Below, in pieces: positions 24,453 to 31,857 of a DNA stretch of 41,740 nt; within the stretch, counting starts at the first letter, position 1; each line of letters starts with the position of its first letter. Source of the DNA: Alistipes sp. (GTDB lineage Bacteria > Bacteroidota > Bacteroidia > Bacteroidales > Rikenellaceae); NCBI GenBank assembly GCA_017624955.1, contig JAGAMA010000021.1, positions 1 through 41,740 of the forward strand. Direction: 5' to 3'. The position numbers were made by a program, and so were the translations under genes. The notes under the pieces were generated by a model that was not told the DNA's origin, made no database searches, and was given only the letters and a program-made list of their open reading frames with translations.

Positions 24453-24667
24453 AGTAATTCTGTTTTATGTTATCTTTTGTTTATCGTTATTTCATTGTTC
24501 AAAGTTTCCTCGTCGCCTGCGGCGCCGCTTTAGTTTTCATCCACCCCCTAAATCCCCCTCAAGAGGGGGACTTGAATGCCACCCGTGGGGTGGCTATGGG
24601 ATTTCCGTTTCACTTTGGTGAAACGTATGAATTTGCAAATTTATTGTAAAAATCAGAGAAAATCAAA
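24453..24667 (-). promoter_or_regulatory. Promoter and three-hairpin leader of the moxR-bat operon
   Basis: The minus strand carries TTTG (24664-24667), 20 bp, then TAAATTTG (24636-24643), a good promoter. The predicted leader to 24452 contains three hairpins: GTTTCAC/GTGAAAC (24607-24624), GCCACCC/GGGTGGC (24578-24594) and CCCCCTC/GAGGGGG (24554-24569). The last is part of a CCCCTAAATCCCCCTCAAG-type intergenic repeat common in Bacteroidetes. 24668-24784 holds no gene; it probably contains the promoter for the SIMPL gene, which I cannot define. Confidence 0.55.
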
Positions 24668-24784
24668 AAATTATTCATTCGGGGCGTGCAGGAGCTCCGT
24701 GGGTCGATTTTTCATCTAAAACACACGACATCATACGATTTTGCGTTGTTTTTGCGTTGAGTAAGAAACAAACTGCAAACAGCT

Positions 24785-25477
24785 ATGAAAAAGATGATGT
24801 TGGTTTTGGCAGCCCTCATGGTGGTTGCCGCATCGGCCTCGGCACAGCAGACGGAGGCCTTTCCGAGTTATATCGAGGTGACGGGAGTGGCCGAAAAGGA
24901 GGTTGCCCCCAACGAGATCTACCTCTCGATCACGATCAACGAGCGCGATTCGAAGGGGAAAATTTCGGTCGATGAGCAGCAGCGCGAGATGCTTGCGGCG
25001 CTGAAAAAGTTGGGCGTAAAACCCGACTCGCAGCTCAAGATGGTGGACCTGACGAGCAGCTATTTCAAGCGGGGTAACGCGCTGGCTAAAGCGCAGTATG
25101 AGTTGAAGTTAGGATCGGCCGTCGAGGTGGCCAAAGTGTGGCGCGCGCTGGATGGATTGGGCATCTCGCAGGTGACAGTTACGAAGGTCTCACACACCGA
25201 CCTCGAAAAGTTCAAGGCCGAGACCCGCACCGAGGCGATTCGTGCCGCGCGTGACAACGCCCGCGCCCTGGCCGAGGCGATCGATCAGAAGGCAGGAAAG
25301 TGTTTCTGGATTGCCGACTACTCCTCGCCCGTCAGAACGGTTTATGCGGCAGCAAACCTTAAATCGCGCGCCATGGTCGAGGAGGCTTCGTTTGATGCCG
25401 TGGTCGAAGAGGAGGGGCTGGAGTTCCAGACCATCAACCTTCAGCACCGCGTACAGGCGAAGTTTGTCTTGGAGTAA
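24785..25477 (+). CDS. SIMPL (DUF541) domain periplasmic protein
   Basis: A 230-residue exported protein with a signal peptide (about 1-20, ending ASAQ). A SIMPL domain follows, beginning YIEVTGVAEKEVAPNEIYLSI and ending LQHRVQAKFVLE. SIMPL proteins (such as E. coli YggE) are periplasmic or outer-membrane linked, form ring-like oligomers and are tied to oxidative or envelope stress in some bacteria. It is monocistronic and divergent from moxR-bat, so a shared stress theme is possible but not shown. Confidence 0.88.
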   Translation: MKKMMLVLAALMVVAASASAQQTEAFPSYIEVTGVAEKEVAPNEIYLSITINERDSKGKISVDEQQREMLAALKKLGVKPDSQLKMVDLTSSYFKRGNALAKAQYELKLGSAVEVAKVWRALDGLGISQVTVTKVSHTDLEKFKAETRTEAIRAARDNARALAEAIDQKAGKCFWIADYSSPVRTVYAAANLKSRAMVEEASFDAVVEEEGLEFQTINLQHRVQAKFVLE

Positions 25478-25507
25478 GCGAAAAGGTGCAACCAATCAAC
25501 AAAAAAA

Positions 25508-25541
25508 AGCGTGAAAGACTCAACAATCTTTCACGCTTTTT
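25508..25541. terminator. Bidirectional terminator between SIMPL and rlmD genes
   Basis: Eleven-base arms AGCGTGAAAGA / TCTTTCACGCT (25508-25518, 25527-25537), flanked by A-run on the left and T-run on the right, so it can serve both convergent genes. Confidence 0.85.
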
Positions 25542-25559
25542 GCAGTCGGGTGGAATGAC

Positions 25560-26975
25560 TTATTTCGTTCGTCTAACCAATTTCACCACATTCTCCACAT
25601 GGTGCGTGTGGGGGAACATATCCACGGGCTGGACGGCAACCACCTCATAATCCGTATCGAGGATCGCCAAATCGCGGGCCTGCGTAGCGGGGTTGCAGCT
25701 CACATAGACAATGCGGTCGGGCGCGGCACGGCGAATCACCTCCAGCACCGGCTCATCCACACCGGCACGCGGCGGGTCGAGGATAATCACCTCGGGATGG
25801 CCGTTCTCGGCAACGAACTGATCGCTCAGCACATTTTTCATGTCGCCGGCATAGAAGACCGTGTTATCAATCTCGTTCAAGGCCGAATTGACCTTTGCAT
25901 CCTCGATGGCATCGGCCACATACTCGATACCCACCACCTTCTTGCAACGACGAGCGCAGAAGTTGGCAATCGTACCCGTACCCGTGTAGAGGTCATAGAG
26001 GGTGTCGGTCGGCTTCAGATCGGCAAACTCGCGCGCCACTTTGTAGAGCTCGTAGGCCTGCTTCGAGTTGGTCTGGTAGAAGCTCTTGGGTCCCACCTTG
26101 AAGTGCAGCCCCTCCATCTCCTCCAAGATATGATCCTTGCCGTGGTAGAGGATATGATCCAGGTCGCCCGTCGAGTCGTTCCACTTCGTGTTTACGACAT
26201 AGAAGAGCGACGTAATGGCCGGGAAAGAGGCCACCAGGTGGTCGAGCAACGCGCTGATAGCCTCGCGGTTATCCTCGCCAAAGACCACGATGACCATCAC
26301 CTCGCCCGTCGAGGCGGTGCGGATCGTGATGTTGCGCATCAGGCCCGTATGTTCGCGGGCATTATGGAACGTATAACCTTGCTCGAGGCAGAACTTCTTG
26401 ACCGCCTGACGAATCGGATTCGAGGGGTCGCCCTGCAGGTGGCAGTGATCGATATCGAGCACCTTGTCGAACATGCCCGGGATGTGGAATCCGAGGGCAG
26501 GCGAAGCCTCCAGATCGGCACCCGAGGCCACCTCCTCAAAGGTAAGCCAACGGCGATCGGCAAAGGTAAATTCGAGCTTGTTGCGGTAGTAGCGTGTCTC
26601 GGCCGAGGCCAGACAGGAGCGAATCTCGGGCAGGGCCACCTTGCCGATGCGCGTCAGCTGATCGCGCACCTGCTCGGTCTTGAAGCGCAGCTGCTCCTCG
26701 TAGGGCAGGTTCTGCCACTTACATCCGCCGCAGACCCCGAAATGGGCGCAGAAGGGCTCCGAGCGCAGGGGCGAACGCTTCACATAACGCACCACATACC
26801 CCTCCATGAAGCGGCGGCGCTTCTGGCGAATCTGCACATCCACCACATCCCCCGGAACGGTCATCGGAACAAAGACCACCTGCTCGTTCCAGCGACCCAT
26901 TGCCTTACCCTCGGCTGCGAGGGTCGTAATCTCCAAACCCTCTAAAAGAGGGTAGTTGTTCTTCTTTCGTGCCAT
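25560..26975 (-). CDS. rlmD: 23S rRNA (uracil-C5)-methyltransferase RlmD type
   Basis: The start at 26975 (MARKKNNYPLLEG) gives 471 residues. Longer reading frames upstream overlap the divergent promoter and gene. A TRAM domain (about 1-65) precedes an iron-sulfur cluster site with Cys76, Cys82 and Cys85 (CAHFGVCGGC). The SAM-binding motif DLYTGTGTIANF and the catalytic region DPPRAG and SCNP follow. It methylates uracil in 23S rRNA using SAM. RlmC/RlmCD-like specificity cannot be excluded from sequence alone. The -7 box is so close to the ATG that the mRNA should be nearly leaderless. Confidence 0.9.
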   Translation of the reverse strand: MARKKNNYPLLEGLEITTLAAEGKAMGRWNEQVVFVPMTVPGDVVDVQIRQKRRRFMEGYVVRYVKRSPLRSEPFCAHFGVCGGCKWQNLPYEEQLRFKTEQVRDQLTRIGKVALPEIRSCLASAETRYYRNKLEFTFADRRWLTFEEVASGADLEASPALGFHIPGMFDKVLDIDHCHLQGDPSNPIRQAVKKFCLEQGYTFHNAREHTGLMRNITIRTASTGEVMVIVVFGEDNREAISALLDHLVASFPAITSLFYVVNTKWNDSTGDLDHILYHGKDHILEEMEGLHFKVGPKSFYQTNSKQAYELYKVAREFADLKPTDTLYDLYTGTGTIANFCARRCKKVVGIEYVADAIEDAKVNSALNEIDNTVFYAGDMKNVLSDQFVAENGHPEVIILDPPRAGVDEPVLEVIRRAAPDRIVYVSCNPATQARDLAILDTDYEVVAVQPVDMFPHTHHVENVVKLVRRTK

Positions 26976-26983
26976 AAGTGGTG

Positions 26984-27011
26984 CAAAGATAACTAAATTT
27001 TCATATCTTTG
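26984..27011. promoter_or_regulatory. Face-to-face -7 boxes for rlmD and the MBL hydrolase
   Basis: TATCTTTG occurs on the minus strand at 26984-26991 and on the plus strand at 27004-27011, only 12 bp apart. Each promoter therefore lies in the other's upstream region. The rlmD start codon is 8 bp from its box; the MBL start is 18 bp from its box. Confidence 0.7.
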
Positions 27012-27029
27012 TGCAAAATAAAAGCGAGT

Positions 27030-27698
27030 ATGAAAGTTGCAACCCTTATCTTCAACCCCATCGGGGAGAATACATACGTCCTGTGGGACGAAACGCTGGA
27101 GTGCGCCATCGTCGATTGTGGTGCTTCGACCCCGACCGAACAGGCTACGCTCGATAACTTCATCGCGGAGCATGGGCTGAAGCCCGTCCTGGCGGTCAAT
27201 ACCCACGGCCACTTCGACCATGTGCTGGGTGTGAACCACCTGAAGCGCCGCTACGAGATCCCCTTCGCCTGCTCCGCGAAGGATCAGTACCTCTTGGAGG
27301 GCGCTGCCGCCGCAGGTAACATCTACGGCATTCCCACCGCCGACATGCCCTCGATCGATATCGACCTTGCAACGACCGAGGAGGTAAAGTTCGGCCAAAC
27401 GACCCTCCAAGTGATCCCCACCCCGGGCCATACGCCGGGCGGTGTAACGCTCCTCAACGCCACGGAGAAGGTAGCCTTCACGGGCGATACGCTCTTCCGC
27501 GAGTCGATCGGCCGCACCGACCTCGAGGGGGGCGACTACCCGACCCTGATGCGCTCGATCCTGGGCAAGCTCCTCGCGCTGGGCGATGAGGTGAAGATTT
27601 TCCCCGGCCATGCCGAATCTTCGACCATCGGCCACGAGTCGATGTACAACCCCTTTGTGGTGGAGGCGCTGCAGGATCAGATAAACTATAAGCAGTAA
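27030..27698 (+). CDS. Metallo-beta-lactamase-fold hydrolase (glyoxalase II-like)
   Basis: A 222-residue cytosolic protein with the metal motif THGHFDH (His59, His61, Asp63, His64), later [25 protein letters not shown] and [11 protein letters not shown]. This set of motifs is typical of YcbL/glyoxalase II-like hydrolases that act on thioesters such as S-lactoylglutathione. The true substrate is unknown, as Bacteroidota largely lack glutathione. It starts a rightward group with trmD 5 bp downstream. Confidence 0.9.
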   Translation: MKVATLIFNPIGENTYVLWDETLECAIVDCGASTPTEQATLDNFIAEHGLKPVLAVNTHGHFDHVLGVNHLKRRYEIPFACSAKDQYLLEGAAAAGNIYGIPTADMPSIDIDLATTEEVKFGQTTLQVIPTPGHTPGGVTLLNATEKVAFTGDTLFRESIGRTDLEGGDYPTLMRSILGKLLALGDEVKIFPGHAESSTIGHESMYNPFVVEALQDQINYKQ

Positions 27699-27703
27699 GC
27701 AAC

Positions 27704-28381
27704 ATGAGAATCGATATAATTTCATCCGTTCCGGATCTGATGACCTCGCCCCTCAACGAGTCCATTTTGCGCCGTGCGCAGGACAAGGGGCTGGTGGAGA
27801 TCGTGGTGCACAACCTCCACGATTGGGCACACGACAAGCGCAAGACGACCGATGACTACCCCTTCGGAGGCGAGGCGGGTATGGTGATGAAGTGTGAGCC
27901 GGTCTTTGAGCTCATCGAGCACCTGCAGTCGGAGCGACACTACGACGAGATCATCTACACCTCGCCCGACGGCATCCGCTACGACCAGCACGAGGCCAAC
28001 CGCCTCTCGACGCTCGAAAACATCATCATCCTCTGTGGCCACTACAAGGGGATCGACCACCGCATCCGCGAACACCTCATCACGCGCGAAATCTCGATCG
28101 GCGACTATGTGCTGACGGGTGGCGAGCTGGCCGCCTGCATCATTGCCGACTCGGTGGTGCGCCTCGTACCGGGGGCGATTGGCGACGAGTCGTCGGCCCT
28201 GACGGATTGTTTCCAGGATAACCTCCTCGCGCCACCGGTCTATACCCGTCCGGCCGAATTCCGCGGTTGGCGTGTCCCCGATGTGCTGCTCTCGGGCAAC
28301 TTCGGCCAGATCGAGAAGTGGCAGGACGAGATGGCCTACGAGCGCACGAAGCAACTCAGACCCGACCTGTTGGAAGAGTAA
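27704..28381 (+). CDS. trmD: tRNA (guanine-N1)-methyltransferase
   Basis: A 225-residue SPOUT-class enzyme that makes m1G37 in tRNAs to prevent frameshifting. Features are the N-terminal [13 protein letters not shown], the insert [13 protein letters not shown], and the trefoil-knot SAM pocket [10 protein letters not shown] with [14 protein letters not shown]. It lies 5 bp after the MBL gene. It is not linked to rpsP or rimM as in many bacteria. The stop codon (GAGTAA) merges into an AG-rich array. Confidence 0.96.
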   Translation: MRIDIISSVPDLMTSPLNESILRRAQDKGLVEIVVHNLHDWAHDKRKTTDDYPFGGEAGMVMKCEPVFELIEHLQSERHYDEIIYTSPDGIRYDQHEANRLSTLENIIILCGHYKGIDHRIREHLITREISIGDYVLTGGELAACIIADSVVRLVPGAIGDESSALTDCFQDNLLAPPVYTRPAEFRGWRVPDVLLSGNFGQIEKWQDEMAYERTKQLRPDLLEE

Positions 28382-28480
28382 AGTGAAAAGAGCAAAGAGA
28401 AGAGAAAAAAGATGAAAAATTCCCTTTTCGCCTTTCACACCCTTTACGCCCTTTAACAACCTTTAGCAACATTTATCCCC
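28382..28480. repeat. AG-rich run and 10-bp array between trmD and lpxB
   Basis: AG-rich sequence (28382-28415) starts at the trmD stop. Five units with CCTTT at 10-bp spacing (28431-28477) follow, ending 28 bp before the lpxB start. No hairpin core in this copy. Confidence 0.85.
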
Positions 28481-28504
28481 CCATTAGCACCAAACCAAAA
28501 CACC

Positions 28505-29638
28505 ATGAGATATTATCTGATCGTGGGAGAGCCTTCGGGCGATCTGCACGGCTCAAAACTGATTGAGGGGCTGAAGAAGGCCGACCCGAAGGCGGAATTT
28601 CGCTTTTGGGGCGGTGATCTGATGGCTAAGGCGGGAGGAGAGGCCAACCTGGCGAAGCACTACCGCGAGACCTCGTTTTTCGGCTTTGCGAATGTGCTGA
28701 AGAACCTCGGTACGATTCGTCGTCAATTCGGGGAGTGTCGGGCCGATGTGAAGGCATTCAACCCCGATGTGCTGATTCTGATTGACTACCCGGGCTTCAA
28801 CCTCAAGATGGCCAAGTGGGCCAAGAGGGAGGGGATCAAGGTCTTCTACTACATCGCCCCCAAGGCGTGGGCCTGGAAGGAGCATCGCGTGAAGCAGATC
28901 AAAAAGTATGTCGATAGGCTCTACACCATCTTCCCCTTCGAGACGGCGTGGTTCGGGCAGTTCGGCATCACACCGACCTTCTGCGGCAACCCCCTCTCGG
29001 ACGATATCGAGGCCCGTCGCACGACGCTCCTCACGCGCGAGGAGTTTATCCGCAAAAACAACCTCGACAACCGCCCGATTGTCGCCTTAGTGGCCGGTTC
29101 GCGCGTGAACGAGATTAAGGAGAACCTGCCCGACATGGTCGCCCTCTCGAAGCGCATGCCCGAATACCGATTTATCGTTACGGCCGTGCCATGGCTCGAC
29201 AAGGCGCTGTATGAGCAATACCTGGCCGGCTCGGAGGTCTGCTACCTCTGCGACCAGACACAGCAGACCCTCTCGGTAGCCGAGGCGGCGATCGTCACTT
29301 CGGGTACGGCAACCCTCGAAACGGCACTGATGGGGATTCCCGAGATGGTGCTCTACCACATCCCGAAACTCTATGAGGTGTTGCGCCCCTATGTGCTGAA
29401 GATTCCCTACGTCTCGCTCGTCAATATCAACTTGGGGCGCGAGGCCGTGAAGGAGATCGTCTGCGCCAAGGTCGAGCAGGAGGCTGCCGAACGGGAGTTG
29501 CGTGCCATTCTGCCCGGAGGCGAGAAGCGAGAAAAGATGCTCGAAGACTTTGCGGAGCTGCGCTCGATTATCGGCGGCGCAGGAGCCAGCGACCGCTTCG
29601 CCGAAGCCATGGTAAAGGAGTTGAAAGTTGAGAGTTAA
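28505..29638 (+). CDS. lpxB: Lipid-A-disaccharide synthase
   Basis: A 377-residue GT-B glycosyltransferase (family GT19) that joins UDP-2,3-diacylglucosamine to lipid X to form the lipid A disaccharide, on the inner face of the inner membrane. It begins MRYYLIVGEPSGDLHGS, with YYIAPKAWAWKEHR, LVAGSRVNEI and VTSGTATLETALMGIPEMVLY as clear family marks. The final residues (ELKVES) are encoded by a 7-bp minisatellite that continues past the stop. Confidence 0.96.
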   Translation: MRYYLIVGEPSGDLHGSKLIEGLKKADPKAEFRFWGGDLMAKAGGEANLAKHYRETSFFGFANVLKNLGTIRRQFGECRADVKAFNPDVLILIDYPGFNLKMAKWAKREGIKVFYYIAPKAWAWKEHRVKQIKKYVDRLYTIFPFETAWFGQFGITPTFCGNPLSDDIEARRTTLLTREEFIRKNNLDNRPIVALVAGSRVNEIKENLPDMVALSKRMPEYRFIVTAVPWLDKALYEQYLAGSEVCYLCDQTQQTLSVAEAAIVTSGTATLETALMGIPEMVLYHIPKLYEVLRPYVLKIPYVSLVNINLGREAVKEIVCAKVEQEAAERELRAILPGGEKREKMLEDFAELRSIIGGAGASDRFAEAMVKELKVES

Positions 29639-29880
29639 AAGTTGAAAGTTAAAGAGGAAAGAGCAAAGAGATAACTTTGCGATTAAGGCGAGCGCACACG
29701 CTTGCGTGATGCCGAGCCGGAGCAACCGACGCTGCGGAGCGAGAGCAAAACCAAACTCGTTTGGGTTTTGCCAAGCCGCGAGGAGGAAACGTAAAGCGTA
29801 AAGTCAAGCCACCGAAGGTGGGTTAAAGAGGAAAGTGTTTGCTCCCTTTAATCACCCTTAGCCACCTTTAGAAACCCTTA
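29619..29880. repeat. Composite repeat region between lpxB and FAH gene
   Basis: Five 7-bp units (AGTTGAA, AGTTGAG, AGTTAAA, AGTTGAA, AGTTAAA) at 29619-29653 overlap the end of lpxB. Then come an AG-rich run (29651-29672) and a hairpin-rich core (about 29685-29825; for example CACGC/GCGTG, and GCAAAACCAAAC facing GTTTGGGTTTTGC). A short AG run follows, then a 10-bp CTTTA/CCTTA array (29846-29880), six bases before the next ATG. No gene is present in this ~250 bp. Confidence 0.85.
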
Positions 29881-29886
29881 AGACAC

Positions 29887-30516
29887 ATGAAGATAATCTG
29901 CATCGGAAGAAACTATAACGACCACATCCAGGAGAAAGACCTCGGAGGCGGTGGCAAACGCCCCGACGAGCCGTTGTTCTTTATGAAGCCCGACACGGCG
30001 CTGTTGCGCAACAACGACCCCTTCTACATCCCGTCGTTCTCCAACGAGATTCACTACGAGTGTGAGCTGGTCGTGAAGATCAACCGCGTGGGTCGCTGCA
30101 TCGAGGAGCGCTTTGCCCACCGCTACTACGACGAGGTGGGGCTGGGTATCGACTTCACGGCCCGCGACCTGCAACGTAAGGCGATCGCCGAGGGGCTTCC
30201 GTGGGAGAGCTGCAAATCCTTCGACTACTCGGCCGCCCTCTCGCCCCGCTTCATTCCGCTTGCCGAATTGGGTGGCGATGTGCAAAAGCTCCACTTCGAG
30301 TTGGCGCTCAATGGCGAGAAACGCCAGGTGGGCAACACGGCCGAGATGCTCTGGGGAGTGGATCAGCTCATCGCCCACGTCTCGAAATATGTGATGCTCC
30401 GCATGGGCGACCTGCTCTACACGGGAACGCCCGCCGGTGTAGGCAAGGTCTCGTCGGGAGATAACCTGCGCGCCACGCTTTGCGGCCACGAATTACTCAA
30501 CTTCGATATTCGCTAA
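29887..30516 (+). CDS. Fumarylacetoacetate hydrolase-family protein (FAHD1-like)
   Basis: A 209-residue protein covering the FAH fold: KIICIGRNYNDH at the start, PLFFMKPDTAL, the metal triad region EIHYECELVVKI, then GIDFTARDLQ, TPAGVG near the end. Members hydrolyse or decarboxylate beta-dicarbonyl acids such as acylpyruvates or oxaloacetate with Mg2+. The exact substrate is unknown here. It ends 3 bp before maf, so the two are coexpressed. Confidence 0.9.
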   Translation: MKIICIGRNYNDHIQEKDLGGGGKRPDEPLFFMKPDTALLRNNDPFYIPSFSNEIHYECELVVKINRVGRCIEERFAHRYYDEVGLGIDFTARDLQRKAIAEGLPWESCKSFDYSAALSPRFIPLAELGGDVQKLHFELALNGEKRQVGNTAEMLWGVDQLIAHVSKYVMLRMGDLLYTGTPAGVGKVSSGDNLRATLCGHELLNFDIR

Positions 30517-30519
30517 AAG

Positions 30520-31116
30520 ATGCTCTTACACGAAAAGCTACAACCCTACCGCCTCCTTCTGGCCTCGCAGTCACCCCGCCGCAGGGAGCTGATTGCCGGC
30601 TCGGGGATTCCCTTCACGCTGACCGAGAAATACGCGTGCGAGGAGCACTACCCCGCAACGCTTGCCGCCGAGGAGGTGCCCGCCTACCTCTCGCGCCTCA
30701 AGAGCGAGGCCTACCCCACTCCGTTGGCCGAAAACGATATTCTGCTGACGGCCGACACGGTGGTTATCCTCGACGGGGAGGTGCTCGGTAAGCCGAAGGA
30801 CCGCGAAGATGCCCTCCGTATGGTGGCACGCCTGGCCGGGAATCGCCATACGGTCATAACGGGCGTGACGCTTCGCACCTCGGAGCGCATCGAGACCTTC
30901 TCGGCCGAGAGCGATGTCTGGTTTCGCCCCTTAAGCGAGGAGGAGATCGCCTACTACGTCGATACCTACCGCCCCTTCGACAAGGCGGGGTCGTATGGCA
31001 TCCAGGAGTGGATCGGCTATGTGGGCATCGAGCGCATCGACGGCTCGTTCTACAACGTGATGGGTCTCCCGATCCAGCGCCTATATGTTGAATTGGAGAA
31101 ATTTATAAACGCTTAA
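30520..31116 (+). CDS. maf: Maf-family nucleoside triphosphate pyrophosphatase
   Basis: A 198-residue house-cleaning enzyme (Maf/YhdE/YceF) that hydrolyses non-canonical or excess dNTP/NTP to the monophosphate and PPi. The signature is LLASQSPRRRELI near residue 13, LLTADTVVILDGEVLGKP with the catalytic Asp, and FDKAGSYGIQEWIG. The Maf fold with QEWIGYVGIERIDGS fits the dTTP/UTP-type subgroup. It overlaps nothing but sits 3 bp after the FAH gene and 3 bp before the next gene. Confidence 0.94.
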   Translation: MLLHEKLQPYRLLLASQSPRRRELIAGSGIPFTLTEKYACEEHYPATLAAEEVPAYLSRLKSEAYPTPLAENDILLTADTVVILDGEVLGKPKDREDALRMVARLAGNRHTVITGVTLRTSERIETFSAESDVWFRPLSEEEIAYYVDTYRPFDKAGSYGIQEWIGYVGIERIDGSFYNVMGLPIQRLYVELEKFINA

Positions 31117-31119
31117 AGT

Positions 31120-31851
31120 ATGAAACGATTGGTTCTCCTCCTTGTTCTATGTTTGGTCTTACCTCGCGCAGTTGCGCAAGACCGTCTTAGACCTCACCAA
31201 GGCTTTGTTCGAGGTGCAATGCCAATCAGCCATAGTGCTTGCTTCACGGATGGAGATGAGCCACTTTTATATTTTGAGGAACGTCTTGAATTTGATGGAT
31301 TGCATCAATTATGGCTCCTCTCGATTGATAATAAATACTACTTAATTGCCGGAGATAATATTAATTGGGTTCTTGAAGGGGACGGGGAGACTGCCAAAAT
31401 GAAAATATCCAAAAAACAGGCTAAAGAACTCATTACTTTATTTAAATATGCGCTACTTTCCCGTGGAAATCCCGAAACCGATGAACGAGGGTATGTGCTG
31501 ATTCGCAATGAAGACCGCACCAAAACGTATATTAAACCTTCCTCCGTTATGTCTATGGACACTTCATTCTATGCTTGGGATGGGTTTCAGGGCTACATAC
31601 CACCATACGAACACTACAACGGCTACACCTCGCGACTCCGAGGGATTGCGGCTTATTATTGGGCGATCACAATGAAGGAAAATCCTAAATATACATTTTT
31701 TAGGAAAAATAAATATAGAGTTAAATATAAATATAACCAAGACCTCAAAAAGAGGATTCAACACCTAACCGATGATTACCGCTACCTCCTTCGGGAAGAT
31801 CTAGCGACTGGAAAAGACCGAGCTTTACTAGACTTAATTTTTAGCGAATAA
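31120..31851 (+). CDS. Exported protein of unknown function
   Basis: A 243-residue protein with a signal peptide (about 1-19, ending AVAQ). I recognise no family. The mature part has beta strands (LYFEERLEFDGLHQLWLLSI; YYLIAGDNINWVLEGDGE), a helical middle (KQAKELITLFKYALLSRG) and a basic Tyr/Lys-rich C-terminal third. Base composition is clearly more AT-rich than maf and dpp11 on each side, which suggests recent acquisition or relaxed selection. It is nevertheless packed in the unit (3 bp after maf, 6 bp before dpp11). Confidence 0.7.
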   Translation: MKRLVLLLVLCLVLPRAVAQDRLRPHQGFVRGAMPISHSACFTDGDEPLLYFEERLEFDGLHQLWLLSIDNKYYLIAGDNINWVLEGDGETAKMKISKKQAKELITLFKYALLSRGNPETDERGYVLIRNEDRTKTYIKPSSVMSMDTSFYAWDGFQGYIPPYEHYNGYTSRLRGIAAYYWAITMKENPKYTFFRKNKYRVKYKYNQDLKKRIQHLTDDYRYLLREDLATGKDRALLDLIFSE

Positions 31852-31857
31852 ATAACC

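Noticed and set aside
25560-27725. Long 721-codon minus-strand frame through rlmD
   Set aside because: The extra N-terminal part lies antisense to the MBL hydrolase gene and upstream of the rlmD promoter; the true start is at 26975.
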